Shown here in pieces: positions 1-7,638 of a stretch of DNA of 18,129 bases; position 1 is the stretch's first letter; each line of letters starts with the position of its first letter. The position numbers and the translations under genes are program-made. The stretch comes from VGEM01 sp033764265. GTDB lineage: Bacteria; Pseudomonadota; Alphaproteobacteria; Rhodospirillales; Rhodospirillaceae. Where the stretch lies: the NCBI GenBank assembly GCA_033764265.1, contig JANRJB010000332.1, forward strand, positions 1-18,129, given 5' to 3'. The notes under the pieces are model-generated. The model worked only from the letters and a program-made list of their open reading frames with translations. It did not search any database and was not told the DNA's origin.

Positions 1-1060
1 GGCTGTAGAACTCCAGGATCGCGCCGTCGGGCGTGCGCACGGCAAAGGCCGTCACCTCGCCCAGCGGCGCGATCTCGTAGCGCGACGGCGGGGCATAGAT
101 CGTTCCGCCGCGCGCGGCGATTTCCGCCGCATATTTTTCCGCGTCCGCGACCGGAAAGCGCTGGGCGAGCAGGCCGACGTTGGGCGCCACGCAATGCTCG
201 GCGAAGTCGCGGCCGTGCATGTCGAGATTGGCGATCAGCTCGATGCCGCCGGCGCCGGGGGGCGGGCCGAACATGCCGATGCGCCGGCGCGCCGCCATGG
301 CGAAGGGCAGCGGCAGGCCGAGCACGTCGGCCCCCGGTTCGGCGGCGTTCTCGATGGTGAACTCCAGCCGCGCCGCCCAGCCCAGCGTGTCGATCAGGAA
401 CTTCCGGCTGATGTCGTAGTCCTTCACCATGTGCACGCCGCCCCTGATGCGCGTCATGGCCGCGCCCGGCACCAGGTTGTCGGCCGGCGGGCTGTAGCGC
501 TGGATGATCGCCACGATCAGCCCGTCGGGGCCCTTGGCCACCACCTGCCGCACGACCAGATGGGCCTCGGAGTAATCGACCGGTTCGCCCATGGCGGTCC
601 AGCCGTAGGTCTGGAGCTTGCGGTAGACGGCATCGACATCGGGCGAGAACACGTCGACGTCGAACAGCCCGCCGGTATCCCAGCTGCGCTGGCTGGACCG
701 CATCACGCGCTGCGGCGCGCCGTGGAACTTCACCAGCCGGATGCCGCCGCCGCCGTCGGTCGAGCCCATCGGCGTCAGATAGCCCTGTTCGATGCGCGTG
801 CAGGCGGGCGGCACGCGCCAGGCGGCGAACTGGCCGCGCGGCGCATCGGGCAGCGCGGTGAATGAGAACGAACCCGCCTCGGTCATCGGCCGGACGATAC
901 GGTCCAGGTCGAACACGCTGAGCACGTATTCGCGCAAGCCCGGCGAGGCGCCCGGACCGGCGTCTTGCGCGCGGACCTCGGTGCTTGCCGCCGGTCCGGC
1001 CGCCAGCGCCGCCGCACCCGAGATGACACCGGCCTGCCGCCGGGAGAGATGCTCCAACAT
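1..1060 (-). CDS. Tat-exported two-domain VOC (glyoxalase-fold) protein, C-terminus cut by window edge
   Basis: The frame is open from an ATG at 1060 to the left edge, giving 353 residues with the C-terminus missing. A GGAGG-type ribosome site sits just upstream of the ATG. Residues 6-8 are S-R-R, followed by a hydrophobic Ala/Gly-rich stretch and a possible V-R-A cleavage site near residue 31, which is a typical twin-arginine leader. The mature part looks like two vicinal-oxygen-chelate (VOC) repeats. The second repeat starts with G-G-V-H-M-V and carries I-E-L-I-A-N and, near the edge, I-L-E-F-Y; these H and E residues match VOC metal-ligand positions. The VOC superfamily includes glyoxalases, extradiol dioxygenases and resistance proteins, so the reaction is unknown. 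The methyltransferase gene at 1116-1847 lies 55 bases upstream on the same strand, so the two may be co-transcribed. Assignment to the superfamily is good; export is likely. Confidence 0.8.
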   Translation of the reverse strand, partial: MLEHLSRRQAGVISGAAALAAGPAASTEVRAQDAGPGASPGLREYVLSVFDLDRIVRPMTEAGSFSFTALPDAPRGQFAAWRVPPACTRIEQGYLTPMGSTDGGGGIRLVKFHGAPQRVMRSSQRSWDTGGLFDVDVFSPDVDAVYRKLQTYGWTAMGEPVDYSEAHLVVRQVVAKGPDGLIVAIIQRYSPPADNLVPGAAMTRIRGGVHMVKDYDISRKFLIDTLGWAARLEFTIENAAEPGADVLGLPLPFAMAARRRIGMFGPPPGAGGIELIANLDMHGRDFAEHCVAPNVGLLAQRFPVADAEKYAAEIAARGGTIYAPPSRYEIAPLGEVTAFAVRTPDGAILEFYS

Positions 1061-1115
1061 GTCGGCCTCCTCCGTCCGTCGCGCCCACGATCAAGGTATC
1101 ACGTCGCCGGCCGCC

Positions 1116-1847
1116 TTAGCCCGGCTTTCGCGCCGCGCAGCCGGCGTGTTCCCGCCCGCTCGCGGCCGGGCCCAGCCGCTGCAAGCCGAAGAACGACGCG
1201 CGCTCGACGATGAACCCGGCGCGGGTGCATTCCCGCGCCAGCAGGTCGGGGTCGAGGGGGTTGAGAAACGCGGGGCCCGCGCCGGGCGCCGCGTTGTTGG
1301 CGGTATAGCGCGCGAAATCGGGGATGAACCCCGGCCACTCGGCGCCGGCGGCCTTGGCGGTCTCGTAACCGGGCGCGATGGCGTTCCAGCCCGGCATGTA
1401 GGGCGTGTCGGCCACCACGAACACCCGGCCGCCCGGCGCCAGCCAGTCGAACAGGTCGGCCATGGCGGCGCGCAGGTCGTCGCCATCAAGGAAGTGCAGC
1501 ACGCGCGAGGCCAGGATGGCGCCGAAGCTGGCGCGCGGAAATCGCACGCCGGGCAGTGCGCCGGCCACCGTGCGCAAGCGGGCGCGCTGATCGGGCGGGG
1601 TGCGTTCGCGCAGCACGTCCAGGTGTCCGGGCTCCATGTCGCAGGCGCACACCCGCGCGCCGGCCGCCAGCGCGGCCAAGGTGGCCACGCCGTAGGCGCA
1701 GCCCACATCCAACGCCTCGGCCGGAGTCGCCGCGGCGGCGGCGACGAACGCCTGGGCGTAGTCGTCCAGCGCCTCGAGCATGAAGCCGCGGTTGTTCAGG
1801 GTCGGCACCGCGCCGGGAAAGCGGGATTTGGGAAGCTCGGTCGGCAT
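1116..1847 (-). CDS. Class I SAM-dependent methyltransferase
   Basis: This 243-residue protein has the Rossmann methyltransferase signature. Motif I is L-D-V-G-C-A-Y-G at about residues 46-53, an acidic residue for the SAM ribose is at D70 (C-D-M-E), and a motif IV-like strand around 106-120 is followed by L-A-P-G-G-R-V-F-V-V near 137-146. I chose the ATG at 1847 because GAGGAG lies a few bases upstream; a longer open frame reaches 1937 but its first 30 residues are Arg/Pro-rich and look non-coding. It is transcribed away from the transhydroxylase-like operon at 2058 and shares a 210-base spacer with it. The substrate is unknown. O-methylation of a phenolic compound would suit the neighbour but is only a guess. 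Confidence 0.8.
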   Translation of the reverse strand: MPTELPKSRFPGAVPTLNNRGFMLEALDDYAQAFVAAAAATPAEALDVGCAYGVATLAALAAGARVCACDMEPGHLDVLRERTPPDQRARLRTVAGALPGVRFPRASFGAILASRVLHFLDGDDLRAAMADLFDWLAPGGRVFVVADTPYMPGWNAIAPGYETAKAAGAEWPGFIPDFARYTANNAAPGAGPAFLNPLDPDLLARECTRAGFIVERASFFGLQRLGPAASGREHAGCAARKPG

Positions 1848-1930
1848 CGGACTCCTCGGCGGTGGCCGACGATGTTCGCGCGGCCCCGGCGCCGACGCAA
1901 CGCCCGGTCCCGGCGCGGTCCGGGCGCGCA

Positions 1931-1944
1931 TTGACAAAAATCAA
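1931..1944 (+). promoter_or_regulatory. FNR/FixK/Anr-type palindrome in the divergent spacer
   Basis: The bases read TTGAC-AAAA-ATCAA. This matches the CRP/FNR-family half-site rule TTGA-N6-TCAA exactly, and matches the FNR consensus TTGAT-N4-ATCAA at 9 of 10 positions. It lies in the 210-base gap between the methyltransferase (start 1847) and the molybdoenzyme operon (start 2058), with its centre about 120 bases before the molybdoenzyme start. Its first six bases, TTGACA, could also serve as a -35 box, but I see no good -10 at the right distance on either strand. Low-oxygen control of an oxygen-sensitive molybdoenzyme is reasonable but inferred. Confidence 0.5.
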
Positions 1945-2016
1945 TCATCGCGCGTTACGCGGTCCGGCGCCGCCACGGCCCTTGGTCGGGCCCCGCGAAA
2001 GGTGCAATCTGACCCG

Positions 2017-2042
2017 GCGGGCGCGCGCGATAGAGCGCCCGC
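2017..2042 (+). promoter_or_regulatory. GC-rich hairpin just before the ribosome binding site of the molybdoenzyme operon
   Basis: GCGGGCGC at 2017-2024 pairs perfectly with GCGCCCGC at 2035-2042 around a 10-base loop. It ends five bases before the GGGAGGA ribosome site at 2047-2053. In DNA this rich in G and C an 8-bp stem can arise by chance, so a role in translation control is only possible. Confidence 0.25.
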
Positions 2043-2057
2043 GAGCGGGAGGAACCG

Positions 2058-5015
2058 ATGAAGTTCTCGATCATTCTGTGGGGCCTGGTCCAAGCCTTGC
2101 GGCTGACCGCGCGCGTCTATCCGGCGTTCGCCGCGCGGGTGAAGGAACGCAACGTCATCGCCCAGTTCAAGCTGCAGGACAATTCCGAGGGCCGCTGGAT
2201 CCAGTTCGACAACGGCAAGATCAAGTCGGGGCGCGGCATCCATGCCAACCCCGAGGTGACGATCTTCTTCCAGAACAAGGACGTGGCGGCCGAGTTCCTG
2301 ACCCCGCCGTTCGATCAGCTGACGCGCATCGACGCCGCCAAGAACTTCAAGGTCGGCATGAGCGGGCCCGACGAACTGGTGGTGTGGTTCGCCGCCGCGC
2401 TGACCTACATGACCACGGTCGGCTGGAAGTCGGGCACGCCGATGCCCAACGGCGAGGTGCGCTACACCAACGGCACCAACGGTGGGCCGATCTTCGTCTA
2501 CGTCAAGGACGGCAAGATCGTGCGCATCACGCCGATGGAGTTCGACGCCGACGACGCGCCTTCGTGGTCGATCACCGCGCGCGGGAAAACGTTCACGCCG
2601 CCGCGCAAGACCTCGCTGGCCGCGCACGGCCTCGCGCTCAAGTCGATGGTCTATTCCAAGGACCGCATCCTGTACCCGATGAAGCGGGTCGACTTCGACG
2701 TCGACGGCAACCGCAACATCCAGAACCGCGGCAAGTCGGAATTCGTGCGCATCGGCTGGGACGAGGCGCTCGACATCGTGGTGAAGGAGATCAAGCGGTC
2801 GAAGGCCAAGGGCCGCGGCGCCATCTTCGCGGCCAGCGGCTCGCATCACCAGTGGGGCAACTTCGGCCACTACCTCAGCGCCTTCGGCCGGTTCATCAAT
2901 CTGGTCGGCGCCACCACGCAGCTCGGCAGCCCGGACAGCTGGGAAGGCTGGTTCTGGGGCGCGATGCACCACTGGGGCAACAGCATGCGGCTCGGCACGC
3001 CGGAGTTCTACGGCACGGTCGAGGATTGCCTGAAGGAAGCCGAGATGATCGTGTTCTGGTCGAGCGACCCGGACAAGACCTACGGTTACGAAGGCACCAT
3101 CCGCCGCGCCTGGGCCAAGGAACTGGGCATCAAGATGGTGCACATCGATCCGCACCTCAACCACACCGCGGCGCTGCTCGGCGGCAAGTGGATCGCGCCC
3201 AAGCCCGGCACCGACGCGGCGCTGGCCCAGGCGCTGTGCCACGTCTGGATCACCGAGGGCCTGTACGACAAAAAGTTCGTCGAGACGCGCGCCACCGGCT
3301 TCGAGGACTGGAAGGACTACATCCTCGGCCGCTCGGACAACACGCCCAAGACTCCCGAATGGCAGGAGGCCGAGACCGGCGTGCCGGCGCGCGAGGTGCG
3401 CGCGCTGGCGCGCGAATGGGGCCGCAAGAAAACCTATCTCGGCGCCGGCAGCTGGGGCTGCGGGCTGGGCGGGGCGGGGCGCGGGCCGATGGGCGCGCAG
3501 TGGGCGCGCATGATGACCATCCTGGGCGCCATGCAGGGCTACGGCCGGCCGGGCGTTAACTTCGGCAACCTGCAATTCGGCGCGCCGGTCGACCTGTCGT
3601 TCTATTTCCCGGGCTACGCCGAGGGCGGACTGTCGGGCGAGCTGCAGAAAAGCGCCAACGCCGCCAACAATTACCAGCGCATGCCGCACATCGTGACCAT
3701 GAACCCGGTGCGCCAGGCGATCCCGCGCAAGTACATCCCCGAAGCAATCCTGGAAGGCAAGGCGTCGGGCTTCCTGACCGACGTGTCGACCGTGCAGGGC
3801 CAGTTCATGCGCTTCGGCTATCCGGCGCCGGGCCATGCCAAGATCGAGATGATGTATAAGTACGGCAGTTCGTCGATGGGCACGCAGATCGACGGCAACC
3901 GCTACGTCAAGATGTACCAGTCCGAGAAGCTGCCGTTCGTCGTCAACCAGTCGATCTGGTGGGAAGGCGAGACCCGGTACGCCGACGTCATCCTGCCGGC
4001 GTGCACGGTGTTCGAGCACTGGGACATCGGCGAGTGGTACAACGTGGGCGCGGGCTACGTTCACCACATGTACTCGATGAACAACCACCGCGTCATCTCG
4101 CTGCAGCACAAGTGCATCGAGCCGTTGGGCGAGTCGAAGTCCGACTACGACATCTTCCTCGAACTCAGCAAGCGCCTGGGCCTGGGCGCGATGTATTCCG
4201 AGGGCGGCAACACCGAACTGGACTGGTGCAAGCGCGCGTTCGATTCCTCCGACATGTCCAAGCGCATCTCGTGGAAGGAATTCCTGCGCAAGGGTTATTA
4301 CGTCGTGCCGCCGCCGAGCGAAGGCGCGCGCGCGCCGGCGGCCAATCGCTGGTTCTACGACGGCCGCACCAAGGACACGCCCGAACCCTATCCGCTGCCG
4401 GCCGATTACGTCGGCGAATGGGGCAAGGGGCTGCAGACGCCGTCGGGCAAGTTCGAGTTCGTCGCGCAGACCTTGAAGAACATCGACGATCCCGGCCGGC
4501 CGCCGCTCAACAAGTACATGCCGACCTACGAGGACGGGAAACGCGACGCCAAGTTCGCCGAGTTTCCGCTGCAACTGCTGTCGCCGCACTCGCGCTATCC
4601 GTTCCACATCATGGGCGACGAGCGCGGCTGTACCATCCGCGACATCAAGGACCACCGCGTGCGAGTCGACGGCCACGAATACCTGGTGGCGGTCATCAAC
4701 CGCCAGGACGCCGCAGCGCGCGGCATCAAGTCGGACGATCTGGTGCGGCTGTGGAACCGGCGCGGCTCGGTGGTGTGCGCGGCCTACGTGACCGAGCGGC
4801 TGCGCCCCGGCGTGGTCAGCGCGCCGACGGCGTCGGCCGAGTACCGCCCGGCGGGCGAGCCCGGCAATTCCACCGATCTCGGCGGCTGCGTCAACCTGCT
4901 GACGCCCAAGGAAAACATCACCGAGTTCACCCACAGCATCAAACCCAATGCCGCGCTGATCCAGATCGAGAAATGGACCGGCGTGGACACCTGGCGGCGC
5001 GCGGAGGCGGTGTGA
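2058..5015 (+). CDS. Transhydroxylase-like molybdopterin oxidoreductase large subunit with N-terminal SCP2-like domain
   Basis: This 985-residue member of the DMSO reductase superfamily most resembles the large subunit of pyrogallol-phloroglucinol transhydroxylase and the related resorcinol hydroxylase. The molybdenum part begins near residue 140 (G-G-P-I-F-V-Y-V-K-D-G-K). It has no CxxC cluster motif at its start, as in transhydroxylase. S-H-H-Q-W-G (262-267) and P-D-S-W-E-G-W (292-298) give H263, D293 and S294, with the spacing of the transhydroxylase residues His144, Asp174 and Mo-ligand Ser175. F-Y-F-P-G-Y (515-520) probably holds the active-site Tyr. The first ~130 residues are extra; residues ~30-115 follow an SCP2 sterol-carrier pattern. 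There is no Tat signal, so it is cytoplasmic. A GGGAGGA site precedes the ATG. Its stop overlaps the small-subunit start (TGATG). Family assignment is firm; the substrate, probably a polyhydroxylated phenol, is inferred. Confidence 0.9.
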   Translation: MKFSIILWGLVQALRLTARVYPAFAARVKERNVIAQFKLQDNSEGRWIQFDNGKIKSGRGIHANPEVTIFFQNKDVAAEFLTPPFDQLTRIDAAKNFKVGMSGPDELVVWFAAALTYMTTVGWKSGTPMPNGEVRYTNGTNGGPIFVYVKDGKIVRITPMEFDADDAPSWSITARGKTFTPPRKTSLAAHGLALKSMVYSKDRILYPMKRVDFDVDGNRNIQNRGKSEFVRIGWDEALDIVVKEIKRSKAKGRGAIFAASGSHHQWGNFGHYLSAFGRFINLVGATTQLGSPDSWEGWFWGAMHHWGNSMRLGTPEFYGTVEDCLKEAEMIVFWSSDPDKTYGYEGTIRRAWAKELGIKMVHIDPHLNHTAALLGGKWIAPKPGTDAALAQALCHVWITEGLYDKKFVETRATGFEDWKDYILGRSDNTPKTPEWQEAETGVPAREVRALAREWGRKKTYLGAGSWGCGLGGAGRGPMGAQWARMMTILGAMQGYGRPGVNFGNLQFGAPVDLSFYFPGYAEGGLSGELQKSANAANNYQRMPHIVTMNPVRQAIPRKYIPEAILEGKASGFLTDVSTVQGQFMRFGYPAPGHAKIEMMYKYGSSSMGTQIDGNRYVKMYQSEKLPFVVNQSIWWEGETRYADVILPACTVFEHWDIGEWYNVGAGYVHHMYSMNNHRVISLQHKCIEPLGESKSDYDIFLELSKRLGLGAMYSEGGNTELDWCKRAFDSSDMSKRISWKEFLRKGYYVVPPPSEGARAPAANRWFYDGRTKDTPEPYPLPADYVGEWGKGLQTPSGKFEFVAQTLKNIDDPGRPPLNKYMPTYEDGKRDAKFAEFPLQLLSPHSRYPFHIMGDERGCTIRDIKDHRVRVDGHEYLVAVINRQDAAARGIKSDDLVRLWNRRGSVVCAAYVTERLRPGVVSAPTASAEYRPAGEPGNSTDLGGCVNLLTPKENITEFTHSIKPNAALIQIEKWTGVDTWRRAEAV

Positions 5016-5863
5016 TGAGCCAGAAATGGAACCTGATTGTCGACGTCGCGCGCTGCGACAACTGCCGCAACTGCTTCCTGGCGACCAAGGACGAGCACAT
5101 CGGCAACGACTTCCCCGGCTACGCCGCCGCCCAGCCCGAAGCAACGCACAACTGGGTCGACATCGTGCGCCACGAACGCGGCACCTACCCGATCGCCGAG
5201 GCGCGCTTCATGCCGGTGATGTGCAACCACTGCGACGACGCCCCCTGCATGAAGGCCGCCAAGAACGGCGCCATCACCAAGCGCCCCGACGGCATCGTTA
5301 TCATCGACCCCGAGAAGTCCAATGGCCAGAAGGCGATCGTCGAGGCCTGCCCCTACGGCGCGGTGTACTGGAACGACGAGAAGCAGATACCCCAGGCGTG
5401 GATTTTCGACGCCCACCTGCTCGACCAGGGCTGGACCAAGCCGCGCGTGGCGCAAAGCTGCCCGACCGAGGCGTTCCGCGCGCTCAAGATCGACGACGCC
5501 GAAATGGCGCGCATCGCCGCGCAGGAGGGCCTTGCGGTCCTGAAGCCCGAGCTCAACACCCGCCCGCGCGTCCACTACAAGAACCTGCACCTGATGACGA
5601 CCTGCTTTGTCGGCGGTTCGGTGGTGGCCGACGTCAACGGGGTCGAGGAATGCGCCGAGGGCGCCGAGGTGGTGCTGATGCACGCCGGCCGCGAGGCCGG
5701 CCGCGCCACGACCGACACCTTCGGCGAGTTCAAGATCGACAAGCTGCCGCCCAACAGCGGCCGCTACGAACTGCACGTCACGCGCGGCGCGGCCCGCAGC
5801 GCACCGTTGGCGTTCGACCTGGCCGATGCCAGCCCCTACCTCGGCGTGATCAAGCTGGGGTGA
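5015..5863 (+). CDS. Transhydroxylase-like iron-sulfur small subunit with C-terminal beta-sandwich domain and reduced cysteine set
   Basis: This 282-residue protein is the electron-transfer partner of the preceding gene and is translationally coupled to it (TGATG). Residues 1-160 are a ferredoxin-like module with C14, C17, C20, then C70, C73, C78, then C112 and C149. Residues ~200-282 form a transthyretin / carboxypeptidase-regulatory-like domain (G-E-F-K-I-D-K-L is typical), as in the transhydroxylase small subunit. From knowledge of that family, 12 cysteines bind three [4Fe-4S] clusters. Here only eight of these positions remain. T24 replaces the fourth cysteine of the first motif, W129 and D132 replace a CxxC pair, and V145 replaces another. 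C197 and C213 lie outside the module. The pattern predicts two clusters. The open frame extends far upstream inside the large-subunit gene, but that part is non-coding; the ATG at 5015 is the start. Confidence 0.9.
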   Translation: MSQKWNLIVDVARCDNCRNCFLATKDEHIGNDFPGYAAAQPEATHNWVDIVRHERGTYPIAEARFMPVMCNHCDDAPCMKAAKNGAITKRPDGIVIIDPEKSNGQKAIVEACPYGAVYWNDEKQIPQAWIFDAHLLDQGWTKPRVAQSCPTEAFRALKIDDAEMARIAAQEGLAVLKPELNTRPRVHYKNLHLMTTCFVGGSVVADVNGVEECAEGAEVVLMHAGREAGRATTDTFGEFKIDKLPPNSGRYELHVTRGAARSAPLAFDLADASPYLGVIKLG

Positions 5864-5926
5864 ACCGCACGGCTCGTTCGCACGTTGCCGTCAGGTCATC
5901 AATCTTGCGCAATGGGACTCAAGATA

Positions 5927-6694
5927 ATGAATCAAGGTCAATCGGCCATTTCGCGATACCGCGAGATCATCAAATATCACGGGCTCTTGCGCGGCTTGAG
6001 GCGCGTGTTCGACCAGATCGCCGAGGTTGATTTTTACGACTCGATACATGCGACGAACACGCGACAGATTCTGTCAGGCGGCGATTTCCTTACCGGATTG
6101 TCCGATGTCGACGCCGCCGCGGCGATGCACTATCAGCCTGTCTACACCAGCGCGGTTCGCAAGCCGCTGCGCCATCTTGTCGCAAGTTATCCCATTCTCG
6201 GCGCGTCGAGCACATGCTTCCTTGATCTCGGGTGCGGGCGGGGCAAGGCGTTACATGTGGCGCGCTCGATGCTTCAGCATGCGACGCTTATTGGGATGGA
6301 CCTGCACCCGGCTCTGTTAAAGGACGCAGCGAGGAATCTCGGTCTGACAGGCCCGACCAACGGTGCGAGACTTGCGCGCGGGGATGTTATCGATGCGCCA
6401 AAAATCAAATTGATCTGCAACGATGTCAACGCCGTCGATTATGCCGCGCTCTTGGCTTCGTTCGACGTTATCGTCGCGTTCAACAAGAATTCCTTCGATC
6501 TGGCAACGACCGAACGGACTCTGCGCCTGCTACGCTCCGCAGCCGGCGCCAAGAAGTGGCTGTTTTATGTCTATAGCAACCCGGTGTTCGAACATCTGTT
6601 CGCCGGCGATCATTGTGTTTTCACAATGACGGGCTGGCACAAGAACTGGAACACCAAAGTCTTTCTCAGGACTCCTGCAGCGCTGATCGGGTGA
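5927..6694 (+). CDS. Class I SAM-dependent methyltransferase (island, plus strand)
   Basis: This 255-residue protein carries motif I as F-L-D-L-G-C-G-R-G-K at residues 98-107, an acidic residue at D125 (G-M-D-L-H), and a motif IV-like F-D-V-I-V-A-F-N at 179-186. I prefer the ATG at 5927, with GGGA nine bases upstream; an in-frame ATG at 5912 and a TTG at 5885 are alternatives. It follows the iron-sulfur subunit by 63 bases on the same strand with no clear terminator between, so read-through is possible. Its base composition nevertheless groups it with the island. It is the only plus-strand island gene and ends five bases before the convergent SDR gene. The substrate is unknown, probably a sugar or glycan given the neighbours. 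Confidence 0.78.
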   Translation: MNQGQSAISRYREIIKYHGLLRGLRRVFDQIAEVDFYDSIHATNTRQILSGGDFLTGLSDVDAAAAMHYQPVYTSAVRKPLRHLVASYPILGASSTCFLDLGCGRGKALHVARSMLQHATLIGMDLHPALLKDAARNLGLTGPTNGARLARGDVIDAPKIKLICNDVNAVDYAALLASFDVIVAFNKNSFDLATTERTLRLLRSAAGAKKWLFYVYSNPVFEHLFAGDHCVFTMTGWHKNWNTKVFLRTPAALIG

Positions 6695-6703
6695 TACGAT
6701 CAG
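6683..6703. terminator. Possible bidirectional hairpin at the convergent gene junction
   Basis: CTGATCG (6683-6689) pairs with CGATCAG (6697-6703) around a 7-base loop, spanning the stop codons of the two converging genes (ends at 6694 and 6700). There is no T-run on either side, so it is a weak terminator candidate at best. Confidence 0.25.
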
Positions 6704-7638
6704 GTGAAGTTGCGGCCGCGCATCCAATTCACATTGTACATGTTTTCGTGTTCAATCAGGTCGCGGCTGCGGAATGCCGCGATGATCTCCTCAATCGCGG
6801 AGCGTACCGTGCGCTGAGGGGCGAATCCTGCGGCCCGGAGCTTGCTCGAGTCCAGGCGATAGGACCTGGGATCGTTTGACGGTTCGACGACGATCTGCGC
6901 CCCAGTAATCGAAGCAGCGGTCTCGGCGATTTCCATCACCGTCAGATTCTCGTTGCCGGCGTTGAAAACGCCGCGGACGTCGGGGTGCTTCAATAGCCAG
7001 CAGTAAAGCTCCGCGATGTCTTGGACGTGAATGTTCGGTCGGTACTGACCCCCGCCGAGAACAGTAATCCGCCGCCGCGAGAGAGCTTGCATTGTCAAGA
7101 GATTGACGGCGACGTCCAGCCGCATGCGTGGAGAGAGGCCGCAGACGGTCGCGGGTCTGACGATCTGAACGATCATACGATCAGCGTAAGACAGCAGAAC
7201 GCGTTCGGCGACCATCTTCGCGCGGTTGTATACCGATATGGGTTTCAGGGGCAGGTGTTCGACGATCTGCTCCTCGTCCTTGATGCCGTACACGCTCGCC
7301 GAAGATGCGAACACAAAATGCGGAATGCCCACGCGTACCGCCGCGTCTGCCAATCGCATTGTCGCCGACGCACCCACTTCCCACGTTAGTGCAGGGTTCA
7401 GGTCGCCACACGGATCGTTGGCGACTCCTGCGAGATGCACGATCGCGTCAGCTTCAGGTAGCGTGCGTTCGTCGAGTTCACGCGTGTCCATCTTCTCAAT
7501 GTGAAGATTCGGATGCTCAGGCAGGTGACGACCAAACCACTGCGTATCGAACCCGACTACGGTGTGTCCTTCCGCAAGAAGCCTAGGGACCAGAATCGAG
7601 CCTTTGTATCCGCAGGCGCCTGTGACGATAATTTTCAT
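6700..7638 (-). CDS. NAD-dependent epimerase/dehydratase (extended SDR)
   Basis: This 312-residue protein is an extended short-chain dehydrogenase of the nucleotide-sugar epimerase type. The Rossmann motif T-G-A-C-G-Y-K-G is at residues 6-13, and D31 (G-F-D) suits NAD. The serine is at 112-114 (S-S-A-S-V-Y-G), and the catalytic Y137-x3-K141 (Y-N-R-A-K) is intact. R-P-x-T-V-C-G follows, as in UDP-glucose 4-epimerase relatives. It is the last gene of the nine-gene operon; its ATG overlaps the FAD oxidoreductase stop by four bases (ATGA). It should act on a nucleotide-bound sugar by epimerisation, dehydration or reduction at C4 or a nearby carbon; the exact substrate cannot be told. Confidence 0.85.
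   Translation of the reverse strand: MKIIVTGACGYKGSILVPRLLAEGHTVVGFDTQWFGRHLPEHPNLHIEKMDTRELDERTLPEADAIVHLAGVANDPCGDLNPALTWEVGASATMRLADAAVRVGIPHFVFASSASVYGIKDEEQIVEHLPLKPISVYNRAKMVAERVLLSYADRMIVQIVRPATVCGLSPRMRLDVAVNLLTMQALSRRRITVLGGGQYRPNIHVQDIAELYCWLLKHPDVRGVFNAGNENLTVMEIAETAASITGAQIVVEPSNDPRSYRLDSSKLRAAGFAPQRTVRSAIEEIIAAFRSRDLIEHENMYNVNWMRGRNFT

Noticed and set aside
194..1934. Plus-strand open frames at 194-865 and 792-1934
   Set aside because: They are antisense to the VOC and methyltransferase genes, whose motifs are clear on the minus strand.
3959..5014. Upstream extension of the iron-sulfur subunit frame
   Set aside because: This part overlaps the large-subunit gene and its translation is Arg/Gly/His-rich without motifs. 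The ATG at 5015 coupled to the large-subunit stop is the natural start.
1941..5144. A 1067-codon open frame on the minus strand opposite the molybdoenzyme operon
   Set aside because: It is very rich in Arg, Ala, His and Val, as antisense frames of GC-rich genes are, and shows no domain. The plus strand carries clear family motifs over the same span.
5864..5930. Insertion-site repeat pairing the island's left border with 14000-14110
   Set aside because: Only short chance matches such as CATCAA and AATCTT are shared; there is no convincing direct or inverted repeat.
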